64,000 nt of DNA, taken from the NCBI GenBank assembly GCA_003331625.1, contig QOPF01000004.1, forward strand, positions 29,680 to 93,679. The letters are read 5' to 3'. Both the position numbers and the translations under genes were made by a program. This document shows, one piece after another, positions 61,652 through 64,000 of this stretch. The notes beneath the pieces are model-generated. The model did not search any database. It had not been told where the DNA came from and saw nothing but the letters and a program-made list of their open reading frames with translations. Numbering within the stretch: the first letter of the stretch is position 1; every line of letters starts with the position of its first letter. The stretch comes from Gammaproteobacteria bacterium. GTDB taxonomy: Bacteria > Pseudomonadota > Gammaproteobacteria > Magnimaribacterales > AG-339-G14.

Positions 61652-62263
61652 CTATATTTTCCAGTTAATAAAATTATCAAGTAACTTTAGGCCTATTTTT
61701 CCACTCTTTTCAGGATGAAATTGAGTAGCAAAAATATTTTCAGAACTAAGAGCGGAAATGAATTCTTTTCCATAAGTAGTGTTGGCAATAATGTTGTCTT
61801 TAGCGTCATAAGAAACATATGAATGCACGAAATAAAAAAACTGGTTATTTTTAATACCCTTAAAAAGATTATGATCTTTTGAAAAAGAAACATGATTCCA
61901 GCCCATATGAGGAATCTTTAAATTTTGTTCATCTAAAACTTTAATCTTTTTTATTTTGCCTTCAATTAAGCCAAAGCCACTTTCACTATCTTCTTCACTG
62001 GAATTAAAAAGGATTTGTAATCCAAGGCAAATACCTAGAAAGGGTTTAGATTTAATTTCATTGATCAAAGGATTGAACATTTCATTAGCTTTAAGCTTTT
62101 TTACACAAGAGCCCATGGAACCTTGGCCAGGAAAAACGTATTTATCTATGTTTTTTAGTTTTTCAGGAGCATCAACTATTTTTACATCCGCCCCAAGGAA
62201 TCTTAAAGCCCTAGCAACCGAAAATATATTACTCGCACCATAATCAATGACGCCAATCTTCAT
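61652..62263 (-). CDS. hisH: Imidazole glycerol phosphate synthase glutaminase subunit HisH
   Basis: Generates ammonia for HisF. About 203 residues: KIGVIDYGASNIFSVARAL at the N terminus, YVFPGQGSMGSC oxyanion strand, nucleophile Cys in FLGICLGLQIL, and ATQFHPEKSGKIGL with the catalytic His-Glu. ATG 62263 gives the standard start; the 21 extra residues in the track overlap hisB and show no conservation pattern. Tightly packed between hisB and hisA. Confidence 0.95.
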   Translation of the reverse strand: MKIGVIDYGASNIFSVARALRFLGADVKIVDAPEKLKNIDKYVFPGQGSMGSCVKKLKANEMFNPLINEIKSKPFLGICLGLQILFNSSEEDSESGFGLIEGKIKKIKVLDEQNLKIPHMGWNHVSFSKDHNLFKGIKNNQFFYFVHSYVSYDAKDNIIANTTYGKEFISALSSENIFATQFHPEKSGKIGLKLLDNFINWKI

Positions 62264-62276
62264 AATTTTATCAATC

Positions 62277-62864
62277 TTAGAGGCATCCTTTGGTCGAAGG
62301 AATTTGTCCTGATTTTGCTTGATCAAGTAAACAAGATTGTTTCAATGCTAAAGCAAAAGCTTTAAAGATTGTTTCTGCCTGATGATGAGCATTTTCACCT
62401 TTCAAATTATCTATATGAATTGTAGCCAATGATTTGTTTGTAAAGCCTTGAAAAAACTCTTTTATCAATTGCAGGTCAAAATCATTAATAGTTTGCTTGG
62501 TGAAGTTTACATTCCAAATCAAGCCGGGTCTGCCAGAAAAATCAATGACTACTCTAGACAGAGCTTCATCTAAAGGTGCGTATGCATAGCCATAGCGGGT
62601 AATTCCTTTTTTATCGCCTAAGGCTTGATTAAAGGCATCACCCATTGTAATTCCTACATCTTCAACGGTATGGTGAGCATCTACTTCTAAATCTCCAGTG
62701 GCTTTTAAATCTATATCAAAATCGCCATGTTTAGCAATTTGATCAAGCATATGCGCAAAAAAGGGAAGTTCTACGCCTTGAGAACTCTTTCCAGTTCCAT
62801 CCAATTCTAGACTCAGTGATATTTGAGTTTCTTTGGTTATTCTTTCTATATTTGCATTTCTCAT
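62277..62864 (-). CDS. hisB: Imidazoleglycerol-phosphate dehydratase HisB
   Basis: Dehydrates IGP to imidazole acetol phosphate. 195 residues, monofunctional: no N-terminal histidinol-phosphatase domain, as in Pseudomonas and unlike E. coli. [16 protein letters not shown] and [13 protein letters not shown] carry the manganese-binding His and Glu residues; a second set is in [14 protein letters not shown]; the end is QIPSTKGCL. Divergent from mutY. Confidence 0.96.
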   Translation of the reverse strand: MRNANIERITKETQISLSLELDGTGKSSQGVELPFFAHMLDQIAKHGDFDIDLKATGDLEVDAHHTVEDVGITMGDAFNQALGDKKGITRYGYAYAPLDEALSRVVIDFSGRPGLIWNVNFTKQTINDFDLQLIKEFFQGFTNKSLATIHIDNLKGENAHHQAETIFKAFALALKQSCLLDQAKSGQIPSTKGCL

Positions 62865-62919
62865 AATTATCTCTTTTAAGGCATCATTATAACGGACGTA
62901 AAAGGTTAAAATAAATCAG

Positions 62920-63933
62920 ATGTCGACATTCTCAAAAAAAGTTATTAACTGGCAAGAAAAATATGGAAGGAATAATCTGCCTTGGCAAACTAAAAATCCT
63001 TACCATGTTTGGATTTCAGAGATAATGTTACAACAAACGCAAGTCTATACCGTTATTCCTTACTTTCAAAAATTCATAAAAAATTTTCCTAATATTGAAG
63101 TATTAGCGAAGGCTGAAGAAGAGCAAATTCTAGCTTTGTGGTCTGGACTTGGCTACTACACAAGGGCTAGAAATATCCTTAAGACTGCAATTATTCTAAA
63201 AAAAGAATTTGATAGTTTTTTACCAAATACGTATGAAGATTTAATTAGTCTTCCAGGCATAGGAGCCTCCACAGCTGGAGCAATCCTCACACTAGCATTT
63301 GAAAAACCAGGAATAATTCTTGATGGAAACGTCAAAAGAGTTTTGCTTAGATATTCTGGAGATCACTCGCCTATCAATAATACTAAGACTCTGAAAAACC
63401 TAACAAAGTTCGCGAAAAATCTTCTTCCAAAAAAAGATTTTAGAGCTTACTCCCAAGGAATGATGGACCTAGGATCTACTTTATGTGTACCAAAAAATCC
63501 TTTATGCAAAAAGTGTCCAGTAAGTAAAAATTGCCAGACCTTTGAACTCAACTATCAAGATGAAATTCCTTTCAAAACCGATTCAAAACCAAAAAAAGAA
63601 AAAGAGATAAATTGGTTTTTTATTTTTTCTAAAAACAAAGTATTGCTTAAAAGAAATAAAAATAAGGGTATATGGCAAAATTTATGGCTTTTTCCAGAAA
63701 AAGATATTTTAAGTAAAGATAACTTATGTTTACTTGAAAAAAAAGAATCTCTCCCAATTTTTACTCATAACTTATCACATCAAAAATTAAACATATCAAC
63801 TCTTAAGTACTCGATTGAAAATAAAGATAGGTTGAAAATAGATAGATCTCATTCCATCTGGGTTAGTAAATCAGATTCAGTTAAAATGGGTATACCAAAG
63901 CCAATAAAAGAACTTATTAACAATTACCTATGA
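62920..63933 (+). CDS. mutY: Adenine DNA glycosylase MutY
   Basis: Removes adenine opposite 8-oxoguanine. 337 residues: YGRNNLPWQ, WISEIMLQQTQV with the catalytic Glu, the helix-hairpin-helix LPGIGASTAGAIL, LDGNVKRVLLR with catalytic Asp, and the iron-sulfur cluster motif CVPKNPLCKKCPVSKNC (C-x6-C-x2-C-x5-C) fully intact. The C-terminal Nudix-like 8-oxoG recognition domain follows, shorter than in E. coli. Its TGA overlaps the ATG of yggX. Confidence 0.96.
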   Translation: MSTFSKKVINWQEKYGRNNLPWQTKNPYHVWISEIMLQQTQVYTVIPYFQKFIKNFPNIEVLAKAEEEQILALWSGLGYYTRARNILKTAIILKKEFDSFLPNTYEDLISLPGIGASTAGAILTLAFEKPGIILDGNVKRVLLRYSGDHSPINNTKTLKNLTKFAKNLLPKKDFRAYSQGMMDLGSTLCVPKNPLCKKCPVSKNCQTFELNYQDEIPFKTDSKPKKEKEINWFFIFSKNKVLLKRNKNKGIWQNLWLFPEKDILSKDNLCLLEKKESLPIFTHNLSHQKLNISTLKYSIENKDRLKIDRSHSIWVSKSDSVKMGIPKPIKELINNYL

Positions 63934-64000
63934 AAAATACTGTTTTTTGCAGAAAGTATAAAGAAGATTTACCAAGAATGGATAGACCTCCTTTCCCAGG
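63930..64000 (+). CDS. yggX: YggX-family Fe(II)-trafficking protein (partial, cut by window end)
   Basis: ATG 63930 overlaps the mutY stop and opens a frame running off the window: [21 protein letters not shown], the conserved N terminus of YggX with its single Cys. YggX protects iron-sulfur clusters from oxidation, and mutY-yggX linkage is standard in Gammaproteobacteria. About 23 of some 90 residues are visible. Confidence 0.9.
   Translation, partial: [23 protein letters not shown]

Noticed and set aside
62264-62326. 21-residue N-terminal extension of HisH in the ORF track
   Set aside because: The conserved start KIGVIDYG follows ATG 62263; the extension lies in the end of hisB and has no family counterpart.

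Overview
The window is a 64 kb stretch of an A+T-rich, very compact bacterial genome. The gene content (fis-purH-purD, rpe-trpEGDC, lptD-surA-pdxA-rsmA-apaH, rsmE-gshB-ruvX, gmk-rpoZ-spoT-ridA-recG, mutY-yggX, ntrB-ntrC, amgK-murU) is gammaproteobacterial. The base composition, tiny or negative intergenic distances, near absence of intrinsic terminators and acyl-CoA/hot-dog metabolism genes point to a streamlined marine lineage such as SAR86. That placement is an inference from content; no alignment or tree was run. No insertion sequence, prophage, CRISPR array or rRNA was found, and no gene-free stretch exceeds 300 bases (the longest gaps, 10491-10752 and 56416-56632, are described as features).

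Layout. 1-4.5 kb: the 3' tip of a probable outer-membrane receptor, a bidirectional terminator, tesA, divergent ybbA-ybbP and an S51 peptidase. 4.5-10.6 kb: small unknown and lipid-related genes (secreted unknown, DUF1330, a 53-aa membrane protein missed by the ORF track, hot-dog proteins, PQQ-type sugar dehydrogenase, acyl-CoA dehydrogenase, Coq4-like protein, a gene remnant). 10.65-16.4 kb (minus): tRNA(CAU), rpoD, dnaG, ruvX, gshB, rsmE. 16.4-20.1 kb: histidine phosphatase, fis, purH, purD. 20.1-27.6 kb (minus): trpCDGE, DUF192, rpe, murU, amgK, SDR. 27.7-38.9 kb (plus): lptD, surA, pdxA, rsmA, apaH, cca, folM-like, then a phosphotransferase/two MaoC/MFS cluster. 38.9-42.6 kb: folK, folB, tsaD, divergent rpsU-yqeY, ribE, pyrE. 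42.6-48.2 kb: gmk, rpoZ, spoT, ridA, recG. 48.2-55.3 kb: membrane pyrophosphatase, dicarboxylate symporter, rubredoxin, ubiA, FemAB-like protein, AlkA-like glycosylase, yqiB, yqiA. 55.4-59.1 kb: a nitrogen-control module of type II glutamine synthetase, ntrB and ntrC. 59.1-64 kb: rhodanese, gpmA, hisF-A-H-B, mutY and the start of yggX.

Most of this is housekeeping. The best candidate for something unusual is the nitrogen module. It pairs a eukaryote-type GSII, in place of the usual adenylylated GSI, with an NtrC whose sigma-54 contact motif reads GAFKGA instead of GAFTGA. The promoter in front of GSII carries a 12-bp inverted repeat made of NtrC-like half sites, followed by an extended -10 that could serve sigma-70. 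Together this suggests a rewired, possibly sigma-70-dependent Ntr circuit. Other residue-level oddities are a Cys4 zinc site in DnaG, an LptD with no C-terminal cysteines, and a pyrophosphatase with Na+-pump and K+-dependence signatures.
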